From Dictyoglomota bacterium (lineage in GTDB: Bacteria; Dictyoglomota; Dictyoglomia; Dictyoglomales; Dictyoglomaceae): a stretch of 64,000 bases of DNA. The notes under the pieces were generated by a model. The model made no database searches, was not told where the DNA came from, and saw nothing but the letters and a program-made list of their open reading frames with translations. Positions 57,296-64,000 of this stretch are shown here, piece by piece (position 1 is the stretch's first letter; the number at the start of each line of letters is the position of its first letter). The DNA is taken from positions 66,808 through 130,807 of the forward strand of contig JAKOUL010000072.1 in the NCBI GenBank assembly GCA_029776735.1, read 5' to 3'. Both the position numbers and the translations under genes were made by a program.

Positions 57296-59526
57296 ACAGA
57301 GTTGAATTTACAGAGCAAGCTTTGACCATATTAGAAAAAAGATATTTGAAGAAGGATGAGAATGGAAATGTTATAGAAACTCCTGAAAAGATGTTTGAAA
57401 GAGTTGCAGAAACTATTGCTATGGCCGATCTTATTTATAATCCTAATGCAGATGTAGAAAAAATAAAGGAGATGTTCTATGATATGATGATATCATTAGA
57501 ATTTCTTCCTAATTCTCCTACGTTAATGAATGCTGGAAGACCTTTAGGACAGCTTTCAGCTTGTTTTGTAATACCAATTGAGGATTCATTAGTTAGTATT
57601 TTTGAGGGTTTGAAATATGCTGCTCTTATCCATCAGTCTGGTGGTGGTACTGGATTTTCCTTTTCTAAGCTTCGTCCCAAAGGAGATATTGTTAGAACTA
57701 CTGGTGGAATTGCCTCTGGACCAGTAAGTTTTTTGAAGGTATATGATGCAGCCACAGATACAATAAAACAAGGTGGAGTCCGTCGTGGTGCTAACATGGG
57801 GATTTTGCGTGTGGATCATCCAGATGTATTTGAATTTATAACATGTAAAAATCAAGAAGGTGTGTTAACTAATTTTAATATTTCTGTAGCTATCACAGAC
57901 AAATTTATGGAAGCAGTATTGAAGGATGAAGAATTTGAACTTATAAATCCTCGTAATAAAGAGGCTGTAGAAAAAGTTAGTGCTAAAGAGATTTTTAATC
58001 TCATAGTGGAACAGGCTTGGAAAAATGGAGAACCAGGAATAATATTTATTGATGAAATTAATAGAAAAAATCCCACACCTGAAGTAGGAGAGATAGAATC
58101 TACTAATCCATGTGGAGAGCAACCTCTTCTTTCTTTTGAATCTTGCAACTTAGGCTCTATTAATTTAGGCAAAATGGTGAAGAATATAAATGGAACTTAT
58201 ATGATTGATTGGGAAAAACTAAAAGAGACAACTTATAAAGCAGTCCATTTTTTAGATAATGTAATAGATGTTAATTACTATCCTTTAAAAGAAATTGAGA
58301 CTATGACTAAGGCTAATAGAAAAATTGGTCTTGGAGTTATGGGCTTCTATGATCTTCTTATACTTCTTGGACTTCCATATAATACAGAAGAAGCAAGAGA
58401 AGTTGCTCAAGAAATTATGAAATTTATATGGGAAGAAGCAAGAAAAGCTTCAGTACAACTTGCTGAAGAAAGGGGAGTTTTTCCAAACTGGGAGAAAAGT
58501 ATATACAAGGATATGGATCTAAAGCTTAGGAATGCTACACTGACCACTATCGCTCCTACAGGAAGTATAAGTATTATAGCTAATTGTTCTTCGGGTATAG
58601 AACCTGTTTTTGCATTAGCATATAAGAGAAAAATAAGTCTCGGAGAATGGAATGAAATTTATCCTCTTTTTAAAGAAATCTTAGTTAACGAAGGAATTTA
58701 TTCTGATGAGTTAATAGAAAAAGTTATTGAGAAGGGTAGTATCCAAGAGATAGAGGAAATTCCAGAAAAGATCCGTAAACTCTTTGTAACTGCTCTTGAT
58801 ATTTCTCCCGAAGATCATATCTTAATGCAAGCTACTTTTCAAAAGTATGTGGATAATGCAGTTTCAAAAACTGTAAATTTAAGACAATCAGCCACAAAAG
58901 AAGATATTAGAAAAATATATTTGATGGCTTATCAATTAGGTCTTAAAGGGATTACTGTATATAGGGATAAGTCAAGAAGTGTACAAGTACTTGGAATAGA
59001 AGGTGAGGAGAGGGAAGAAGAAAAGCACGGGGTAAAGCCAAGACCTCGTCCTGTAATTACTAAAGGAGCCACAATAAAAGTAAAAACAGGATGTGGAAAT
59101 CTTTATGTAACAATAAATGAAGATAAGTTTGGAATATGTGAAGTTTTTTCCACCTTAGGGAAAGCTGGGGGTTGTGCTGCATCTCAAACTGAGGCTATCT
59201 CAAGATTAATCTCTTTAGCGTTAAGAAGTGGAGTTGATATAAATTCTGTTATAAAACAGTTAAAAGGCATAAGATGTCCTAATCCAACAAGAGGAGAAGA
59301 GGGAGATTTTATTTTTTCCTGTTCTGATGCTATTGCAAAGGCTTTAGAGAAATATTTAAGAGTGAAAAAAGGAGAAATTGATTCCTCTAATTTTTTTGTG
59401 GATGCAAATCCTAAGGAAAAAGAATCTACCTATTCTGGGGTCTTATGTCCTGAATGTGGATCTCCTCTTCAGATGGCTGAAGGATGTTTAACTTGTAGAG
59501 TTTGTGGATATTCAAAATGCTACTAA
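57292..59526 (+). CDS. nrdJ: Adenosylcobalamin-dependent (class II) ribonucleotide reductase
   Basis: Makes deoxyribonucleotides with B12 as radical source; 744 residues. Redox Cys 91 (QLSACF) and Cys 285 (FESCNLGSINL), radical Cys 274 (NPCGEQPLL), TIAPTGSISIIANCSSGIEP and a C-terminal zinc-type tail CPECGSP...CRVCGYSKCY. It follows the O-antigen-ligase gene with an ATGA overlap. No class I or III enzyme appears in the window. Confidence 0.97.
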   Translation: MNRVEFTEQALTILEKRYLKKDENGNVIETPEKMFERVAETIAMADLIYNPNADVEKIKEMFYDMMISLEFLPNSPTLMNAGRPLGQLSACFVIPIEDSLVSIFEGLKYAALIHQSGGGTGFSFSKLRPKGDIVRTTGGIASGPVSFLKVYDAATDTIKQGGVRRGANMGILRVDHPDVFEFITCKNQEGVLTNFNISVAITDKFMEAVLKDEEFELINPRNKEAVEKVSAKEIFNLIVEQAWKNGEPGIIFIDEINRKNPTPEVGEIESTNPCGEQPLLSFESCNLGSINLGKMVKNINGTYMIDWEKLKETTYKAVHFLDNVIDVNYYPLKEIETMTKANRKIGLGVMGFYDLLILLGLPYNTEEAREVAQEIMKFIWEEARKASVQLAEERGVFPNWEKSIYKDMDLKLRNATLTTIAPTGSISIIANCSSGIEPVFALAYKRKISLGEWNEIYPLFKEILVNEGIYSDELIEKVIEKGSIQEIEEIPEKIRKLFVTALDISPEDHILMQATFQKYVDNAVSKTVNLRQSATKEDIRKIYLMAYQLGLKGITVYRDKSRSVQVLGIEGEEREEEKHGVKPRPRPVITKGATIKVKTGCGNLYVTINEDKFGICEVFSTLGKAGGCAASQTEAISRLISLALRSGVDINSVIKQLKGIRCPNPTRGEEGDFIFSCSDAIAKALEKYLRVKKGEIDSSNFFVDANPKEKESTYSGVLCPECGSPLQMAEGCLTCRVCGYSKCY

Positions 59527-59546
59527 AAAGCCTAGATTAAATTCTT

Positions 59547-60827
59547 TTATCTTTTTGGTGTTAATTCTTTAATTCCTAAGGTATAAGGTTGAAGTACTTT
59601 AGGAACAATAATTCTGCCATCTTCTTGTTGGTAGTTTTCAAATATTGCTATTAGAGCTCTTGATATAGCTATAGCAGTTCCATTAAGAGTATGGGCATAG
59701 TCTAATTCTCCTGTCACTCTTCTAAATCTTATATTTAATCTTCTTGCTTGATAATCGGTACAATTAGAGCAACTTGTTACTTCTCCATATTCTCCTCTTC
59801 CTGGCATCCATGCTTCTATATCAAATTTTCGAGCAGCAGGTGCGCCTAAATCTCCAGAGCAAATATCTAAGACTCTATATGGTATCTCTAATTTCTGGAA
59901 GATCTTTTCTTCTAAGCTTAAAATATATTCGTGCATGTCTTCAGAATCTTCAGGCTTACAAATAATAAATATTTCTACTTTACTAAATTGATGTACCCGA
60001 TACAAACCGCGATTGTACTTTCCATAGGCTCCCGCTTCTGTCCTAAAACAGTGAGAAAAACCTAAATATTTTAAAGGAAGATCCAATTCATCTAAGATCT
60101 CATCTTTATGGTATCCTCCTAAGGTAATTTCTGCGGTAGCTATAAGTCCTAAATCTGTATCTTCAACTTTATATATTTGTGCCTCAGGTCCGCGAGGCTG
60201 AAAACCTATGCCCTCTATAACCTCCATCTTAGCAAGATCTGGGGTTATAAATAACTTAAAGCTTTCAGAAACAAGAGTATCTATAACAAATTGTATAAGA
60301 GCAAACTCTAATATAACACTTTCATTTTTGAGGTAATAGAAATTTGATCCTGTAACTTTACCTCCTCTCTCAAAATCTAAAAGGTCATTGATTAGTCCAA
60401 GTTCCAGATGATCCTTTGGGGAAAAAGAAAAAGAAGGTAGATTACCCCATTTTTTGATCTCTTTATTATCAGAGTCATCCTTTCCAATAGGAGCTTTTGA
60501 AGATAGAAAATTTGGAAGCTGCCAGAGAGCTGAAAAGAGTTCTTTTTCTACCATATTAAATTCTTTTTCTAATTTTTCTATACTTTCTTTTATTTCCTTT
60601 GCTTGCTGGATTAATTTTTCTTTTTCTTTCCCCTCAGCTCTGCCAACTTCTTGGGAAATTTTATTTCTCTGAGCTCTTAGATTATCTACTTCCTTTTGAA
60701 GTTCTCTTCGCTTTATATCTAAATTTAGAATATAATCTACATTATATTTTTGAGGATCTAAATTTCTTGAAATTATATTTTCCTTCATTTTTCCAGGATT
60801 TTCTCTAAGTATCTTAATATCAATCAT
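59547..60827 (-). CDS. serS: Seryl-tRNA synthetase
   Basis: Charges tRNA-Ser; class II, 426 residues. N-terminal coiled-coil arm (about 30-105) that grips the long variable arm of tRNA-Ser, motif 2 FRTEAGAYGKYNRGLYRVHQ and motif 3 LNGTAIAISRALIAIFEN. AAGGAGG precedes the ATG. It ends 20 bases from the convergent nrdJ stop. The leader on the other side shows no T-box signature. Confidence 0.97.
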   Translation of the reverse strand: MIDIKILRENPGKMKENIISRNLDPQKYNVDYILNLDIKRRELQKEVDNLRAQRNKISQEVGRAEGKEKEKLIQQAKEIKESIEKLEKEFNMVEKELFSALWQLPNFLSSKAPIGKDDSDNKEIKKWGNLPSFSFSPKDHLELGLINDLLDFERGGKVTGSNFYYLKNESVILEFALIQFVIDTLVSESFKLFITPDLAKMEVIEGIGFQPRGPEAQIYKVEDTDLGLIATAEITLGGYHKDEILDELDLPLKYLGFSHCFRTEAGAYGKYNRGLYRVHQFSKVEIFIICKPEDSEDMHEYILSLEEKIFQKLEIPYRVLDICSGDLGAPAARKFDIEAWMPGRGEYGEVTSCSNCTDYQARRLNIRFRRVTGELDYAHTLNGTAIAISRALIAIFENYQQEDGRIIVPKVLQPYTLGIKELTPKR

Positions 60828-61136
60828 ACCTTCAATCCTCCTTATTGTTTTTAGAATGTATTTTGTAAAGATGAAAAGATTATCTGACAGATAAGTCTAA
60901 AAATTTTTTCTCCAAAATATTGAAAACATTATACATCTTTATAAAAAACAAAGAAAGATCTTTTACATTAAAATATATTAATGATAAAACAATGTTAATG
61001 ATAGAAAAACTATTGAAGATATTAAAAATATGAGAATTTTTGAGAAAAAACTCCTAAATATAAGATTGAATAGAGATACTATTTATAAATAAGGATACAA
61101 AACTACCTTAACAGTATATCATAAAATGATATATAA
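60828..61136. other. AT-rich intergenic stretch without a visible gene
   Basis: Between divergent serS and the small gene at 61201. No open frame with a start, tRNA or T-box motif is visible. The only structure I see is an 8-bp inverted repeat TATATCAT/ATGATATA at 61115-61133, beside the -35 box of the next gene. Confidence 0.5.
61115..61133. repeat. Inverted repeat next to a promoter, possible operator
   Basis: TATATCAT (61115-61122), AAA, ATGATATA (61126-61133): perfect 8-bp arms ending 4 bases before TTGACA at 61137. AT-rich DNA makes chance dyads common. Confidence 0.45.
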
Positions 61137-61165
61137 TTGACAATTAGATGAGAACTGTTTAATAT
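61137..61165 (+). promoter_or_regulatory. Promoter of the small coiled-coil gene
   Basis: TTGACA (61137-61142), 17-base spacer, TAATAT (61160-61165). Transcription would begin near 61172, about 30 bases ahead of the proposed AUA start. Confidence 0.72.
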
Positions 61166-61200
61166 AGTAAAAAGGTTTAAATGGGGGGAGGTGGAGTAAT

Positions 61201-61554
61201 ATAGTTTTAAATATAACTAAGATTTTAGATATTATAATTTTTGGGATCATCGTAGTCTTTTTAATATTTGTATACAGATTCTTAAGTTCTTCACAAGGTA
61301 AAACTGTTGAAATAAACGAACTTCAAAGAAAGATAGATGAATTAGCTATAAAAGAGGAATCTCTTAGAAGAGAATTAGGTGAGCTTATAGATTCAATTAG
61401 GAGTTTGAAATCTCAAGAGTTATCTCTTTTGGAAGAAATGAAAAGGATGGCTGAAAGACAAAGTCCATCCTTAAATTTTCAAGAGCTGGATCAAAAAATT
61501 TCTCTTTTAGATAAAAAACTCACAAGAATATTAGAGATTATAATGTCCAAGTAA
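61201..61554 (+). CDS. Small membrane-anchored coiled-coil protein, apparent AUA start
   Basis: An open frame of 117 codons not found by ATG/GTG/TTG start rules. It reads as a membrane segment (about residues 9-28, with DIIIFGIIVVFLIFVYRFL) followed by a long charged heptad-like helix rich in Leu, Glu and Lys (35-115), ending EIIMSK. GGAGGT at 61187-61192 is 8 bases before ATA 61201, the place of a start codon, and a consensus promoter lies upstream. No ATG, GTG or TTG start is in this frame before codon 71. An AUA start, a sequence error or a decayed start are the options. Function unknown. Confidence 0.72.
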   Translation: MVLNITKILDIIIFGIIVVFLIFVYRFLSSSQGKTVEINELQRKIDELAIKEESLRRELGELIDSIRSLKSQELSLLEEMKRMAERQSPSLNFQELDQKISLLDKKLTRILEIIMSK

Positions 61555-61603
61555 GTTCCTATTCTAAAGAATCTAAAGAGCACTATAAAAAAGTTAAGGA
61601 GAT

Positions 61604-63265
61604 TTATTCTTTTGTCTCTTTAAATTTTAAAATATCACCAAGGGTAACAGGAGGGGGAAGGAAGTCTTTTAAATAATTTTTTAGTTCTTCCTCTGTTTTT
61701 TCTTTTAATAGTGCTTTTCTGGAAAGTAATATTCTTCTATTTTGAGGATTAATTCTTATTATTTTCACTTCTATTTCATCTTCAATGCTAAAATTTTCTA
61801 AGGAGGCTTCTCTATCAATAGAGAGATGATTTATAGGAAGGAAACCTTCAATTCCTGGTTCAATTTCAATAGTCATTCCATCTTTTTGTTTTGCAATAAT
61901 TGTTCCTTTTACATTTTGCCCTTCCTGGTATTTTTCATGGATGCTACTCCAAGGGTCTTGTAGGAGTTCTCTTCTGCTGAGAGTTAATTTTTTATTTTCC
62001 TTGTCAATATTAATTATAACTGCCTCAATGGTTTCTCCAATTTTAAAATTCTGAGAAAGGTCTTCTATCCTTTCCCAAGATAAGTACCTTCTCGGGATTA
62101 ATCCTTCTAAACCTGGTTTTAGTTCTACAAAGATTCCAAAATTAGTTATATTTGTTATTTTTCCCTTTACTTTGTCTCCTATCTGAAGTAGTTTATCTAT
62201 AATCTCCCATGGGTTGGGTTCCACCTGTTTTATACTGAGTAGTATTTTTTGAGTATCCTCATTTATCTGTAAAATTTTAACTTTTATTTTTTCTCCAATC
62301 TCTAAATTATTTCTTGCTTCTTCTATTTTTCCCCAAGATATTTCTGAAGCTGGAACATATCCTATAAGATTTCCGATTTTTACTACCACGCCGCTGGTTA
62401 TTTTTATAATTTCTCCCTCAGTTATTGATCCCGGAGGAGTTTTTTCTTTAAGTAACTCCCATGGGTTTGTTTGGGTTTGTTTTATGCTGAGTTTTGCTAT
62501 CTTATTATTCTCATCTATTTCTATAATCCTAGCTTTAACTATATCTCCTATATCAAAGTATTTTTTGGTATCCTTTATAGGGAACCAGGATAATTCCTCC
62601 TTAGGTACTGTACCAATTATTCCTAAACCAAGATCTAAATCTATACTATCCTCTGATATTTTTATAACCCTTCCTCTTACTATTTCATAACTTTTTATCT
62701 TTTCCCATAAGTTTTGTCGCTTCTCTTCTTGTTTTTTTTCTAAGACTTCTTTTACTGAGATAATTACCTGTTTTCTTTCTGGATTTATCTTTATAATTTT
62801 TCCTTCCACATTTCTATTAAGGTAATATTTAGGATGCTTAATAGGAGGAAGATCAATCTCTCTTCGAGGAACAAGTCCCTTTACTTCTCCACCAAGATCT
62901 ATAATGAATCCGTTTCCTTGATAGTCTGAAATTTTCCCCTTTACCGTCTGGTTATTTTCACAATTCCAGAGGAGTTCTTCCCATTTTTGACTCTCTATGG
63001 CTTTTTTATGAGAAACATATACAATTCCTTCTTTGAGATTTACTTTTTGGATTAATACAGTAATATTTCCAATATCTTGATTTTTCTGAATCTTGGTGAT
63101 TATATCATTAGTAACTTCTGTCATAGGTAAAAATGCGTCATATTTTTTTCCAATATCAAGCCAAATTCCATTCTCATCAACATTTAAGATTGATCCATGG
63201 ACTAAACTATTTATCTTTATAGCTATATCAGAATCTTCCAGTCTGATATCTGAGAACTCTTCCAT
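61604..63265 (-). CDS. Six-repeat S1 RNA-binding protein (ribosomal protein S1-like)
   Basis: 553 residues forming six S1 OB-fold repeats at about 15-85, 105-175, 193-262, 280-345, 365-433 and 448-520, each ending in an ISVK/LSIK/LSRR-type strand. Linkers share NPWE or DPWS motifs (TNPWELLKEK, PNPWEIIDKL, QDPWSSIHEK). The length and number equal E. coli S1, so it is a good candidate for S1, binding mRNA at the ribosome. No IspH or cytidylate kinase fusion is seen. AGGAGG precedes the ATG. Confidence 0.9.
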   Translation of the reverse strand: MEEFSDIRLEDSDIAIKINSLVHGSILNVDENGIWLDIGKKYDAFLPMTEVTNDIITKIQKNQDIGNITVLIQKVNLKEGIVYVSHKKAIESQKWEELLWNCENNQTVKGKISDYQGNGFIIDLGGEVKGLVPRREIDLPPIKHPKYYLNRNVEGKIIKINPERKQVIISVKEVLEKKQEEKRQNLWEKIKSYEIVRGRVIKISEDSIDLDLGLGIIGTVPKEELSWFPIKDTKKYFDIGDIVKARIIEIDENNKIAKLSIKQTQTNPWELLKEKTPPGSITEGEIIKITSGVVVKIGNLIGYVPASEISWGKIEEARNNLEIGEKIKVKILQINEDTQKILLSIKQVEPNPWEIIDKLLQIGDKVKGKITNITNFGIFVELKPGLEGLIPRRYLSWERIEDLSQNFKIGETIEAVIINIDKENKKLTLSRRELLQDPWSSIHEKYQEGQNVKGTIIAKQKDGMTIEIEPGIEGFLPINHLSIDREASLENFSIEDEIEVKIIRINPQNRRILLSRKALLKEKTEEELKNYLKDFLPPPVTLGDILKFKETKE

Positions 63266-63315
63266 CCTTTTTTATCCTCCTTTTTTTGCAAGAATTCTTA
63301 AAACCATTAAAAATA

Positions 63316-63324
63316 ATTATAACA
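63316..63324 (-). promoter_or_regulatory. Extended -10 promoter of the S1-domain gene
   Basis: On the minus strand TGTTATAAT, an extended -10 element about 50 bases before the ATG; the -35 region is weak. Confidence 0.55.
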
Positions 63325-63367
63325 TAAAAGTTATGGAAATTAATGGAATACGAAGAGGAACCGACAC

Positions 63368-63396
63368 TTGACTTTAGTAGGAATTATGTATATACT
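63368..63396 (+). promoter_or_regulatory. Promoter of the tRNA-tuf group
   Basis: TTGACT (63368-63373), 17-base spacer, TATACT (63391-63396), 13 bases before the first tRNA. Confidence 0.75.
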
Positions 63397-63409
63397 TTTT
63401 CAATGTTGA

Positions 63410-63484
63410 GCCGAGGTAGCTCAGTGGCAGAGCAGCTGATTTGTAATCAGCGGGCCGTGGGTTCGAGTCCCTCCCTCGGCTCCA
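63410..63484 (+). tRNA. tRNA-Thr (TGT)
   Basis: Acceptor GCCGAGG/CCTCGGC, anticodon stem GCTGA/TCAGC with loop TTTGTAA (anticodon TGT), T arm with GTTCGAGTC, encoded CCA. Confidence 0.96.
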
Positions 63485-63491
63485 GTTATGT

Positions 63492-63577
63492 GGGGAGGTA
63501 CCCAAGTGGCTAAAGGGGGCAGACTGTAAATCTGCTGGCGGATGCCTACGGGGGTTCGAATCCCTCCCTCCCCACCA
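63492..63577 (+). tRNA. tRNA-Tyr (GTA)
   Basis: Acceptor GGGGAGG/CCTCCCC, anticodon stem GCAGA/TCTGC with loop CTGTAAA (anticodon GTA), long class II variable arm as in bacterial tRNA-Tyr, encoded CCA. Confidence 0.96.
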
Positions 63578-63586
63578 CTTAAATGT

Positions 63587-63663
63587 CGCGGGGTAGAGCA
63601 GCCAGGTAGCTCACCGGGCTCATAACCCGGAGGTCGGGGGTTCAAATCCCTCCCCCGCAACCA
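63587..63663 (+). tRNA. Initiator tRNA-fMet (CAT)
   Basis: Anticodon loop CTCATAA (CAT). Initiator marks: unpaired C1 against A72 in the acceptor, three G-C pairs at the base of the anticodon stem (CCGGG/CCCGG) and A11-U24 in the D stem. Encoded CCA. Confidence 0.95.
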
Positions 63664-63666
63664 AAT

Positions 63667-63742
63667 GCCCATGTAGCTCAGTTGGTAGAGCGTACCCTTG
63701 GTAAGGGTAAGGTCACCGGTTCGATCCCGGTCGTGGGCTCCA
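63667..63742 (+). tRNA. tRNA-Thr (GGT)
   Basis: Acceptor GCCCATG/CGTGGGC with one G-U pair, anticodon stem TACCC/GGGTA with loop TTGGTAA (anticodon GGT), encoded CCA. It ends 73 bases before tuf. Confidence 0.96.
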
Positions 63743-63815
63743 GCTTTTTAATAGAAAGTAAATTTTAAAGTTTACCTTTAAGTATTTGAAAATTTATTTT
63801 AGGAGGAGATAAAGG

Positions 63816-64000
63816 ATGGCGAAGGAGAAATTTGTAAGGACGAAGCCACATGTAAACATAGGAACGATAGGGCATGTAGATCATGGGAAGACGACATTAA
63901 CGTCAGCGATATCAATGGTATTAGCGGTAGAGAGTTTATCGAGGCCATTGAAGTATGAAGACATAGATAAAGCGCCAGAGGAGAGAGCGAGGGGAGTGAC
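63816..64000 (+). CDS. tuf: Elongation factor Tu, 3' end beyond the window
   Basis: First 61 residues only. [20 protein letters not shown] and the GTP loop [11 protein letters not shown] identify EF-Tu; it brings aminoacyl-tRNA to the ribosome. AGGAGG precedes the ATG. Codons here end in G (acg, gcg, agg, ggg) far more than in neighbours. It stands after four tRNA genes, as tufB does in E. coli. Confidence 0.97.
   Translation, partial: MAKEKFVRTKPHVNIGTIGHVDHGKTTLTSAISMVLAVESLSRPLKYEDIDKAPEERARGV

Noticed and set aside
60828..61136. Possible T-box leader of serS
   Set aside because: The conserved T-box sequence and antiterminator bulge are not found on the minus strand; the region is plain AT-rich DNA.
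63421..63672. Minus-strand open frame over the tRNA-Thr/Tyr/fMet genes
   Set aside because: It is an artefact of tRNA sequence, with no ribosome binding site.
63743..63815. Terminator between the last tRNA and tuf
   Set aside because: Only a weak 5-bp GTAAA/TTTAC stem is present and no clear U tract follows, so read-through into tuf is more likely.

Overview
The window looks like a chromosomal segment of a thermophilic bacterium of the genus Dictyoglomus, or a very close relative. The DNA is strongly AT-rich, genes are packed with many ATGA or few-base overlaps, and ribosome binding sites are mostly strong AGGAGG types. It combines a PPi-type phosphofructokinase (an enzyme known from Dictyoglomus), a K+-dependent-type membrane pyrophosphatase, a B12-dependent ribonucleotide reductase and thermophile-type polyamine genes. 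The genus call is inference from memory of gene content, not a database match. I see no prophage, insertion sequence or CRISPR array; nearly everything is core metabolism and information processing.

Layout. 1-2477 (+): end of rlmN, an orphan PASTA membrane protein, rpe and a membrane protein of unknown function. 2452-8043 (-): ileS followed by a vitamin B12/siderophore-type ABC importer. 8177-14935 (-): membrane pyrophosphatase, then a nucleotide-sugar/glycosyltransferase operon containing two fusion proteins and a phosphoribosyltransferase. 15097-16374 (+): enolase. 16354-25246 (+): a purine operon purB-S-Q-L-F-M-N-D preceded by a guanine aptamer and a PRPP (ykkC subtype) aptamer in tandem, with one shared terminator. 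25267-35649 (+): speD-speB, wecB, comF-like, hpf-secA-prfB (with a +1 programmed frameshift), csaB-tagA, yitT and maf. 35696-41346 (+): mreBCD, PBP2 and minCDE, a cell shape and division block. 41347-46180 (+): UvrD/PcrA helicase, two tRNA-Pro genes, acylphosphatase, an aminopropyltransferase, pcm, family-4 UDG and a small unknown protein. 46225-52281 (+): dnaE-accD-accA-pfkA, the gene order also seen in Firmicutes. 52299-52479 (-): two tRNA-Leu genes. 52548-53484 (+): HIT protein and DUF2062 protein. 53516-54556 (-): PPi-dependent phosphofructokinase. 54683-59526 (+): O-antigen-ligase/TPR protein and nrdJ. 59547-60827 (-): serS. 61201-61554 (+): a small membrane coiled-coil gene that appears to start at AUA. 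61604-63265 (-): a six-S1-domain protein. 63410-64000 (+): tRNA-Thr, tRNA-Tyr, tRNA-fMet, tRNA-Thr and the start of tuf.

How the parts fit together. PPi released by biosynthesis can be used by the PPi-phosphofructokinase or the ion-pumping pyrophosphatase, and an ATP-type phosphofructokinase is encoded about 1.2 kb away. The B12-type importer would serve the B12-dependent ribonucleotide reductase. WecB (UDP-ManNAc), TagA (ManNAc transfer) and CsaB (pyruvyl transfer) suggest a pyruvylated cell-wall polymer. SpeD, SpeB and SpeE form a polyamine route of the kind used by thermophiles. The tandem riboswitch lets purine synthesis respond to both guanine and PRPP. The most unusual local signals are the tandem riboswitch with mutually exclusive helices, the AUA-start gene, the Nudix-glycosyltransferase fusion, and a divergent promoter pair whose -35 boxes overlap.
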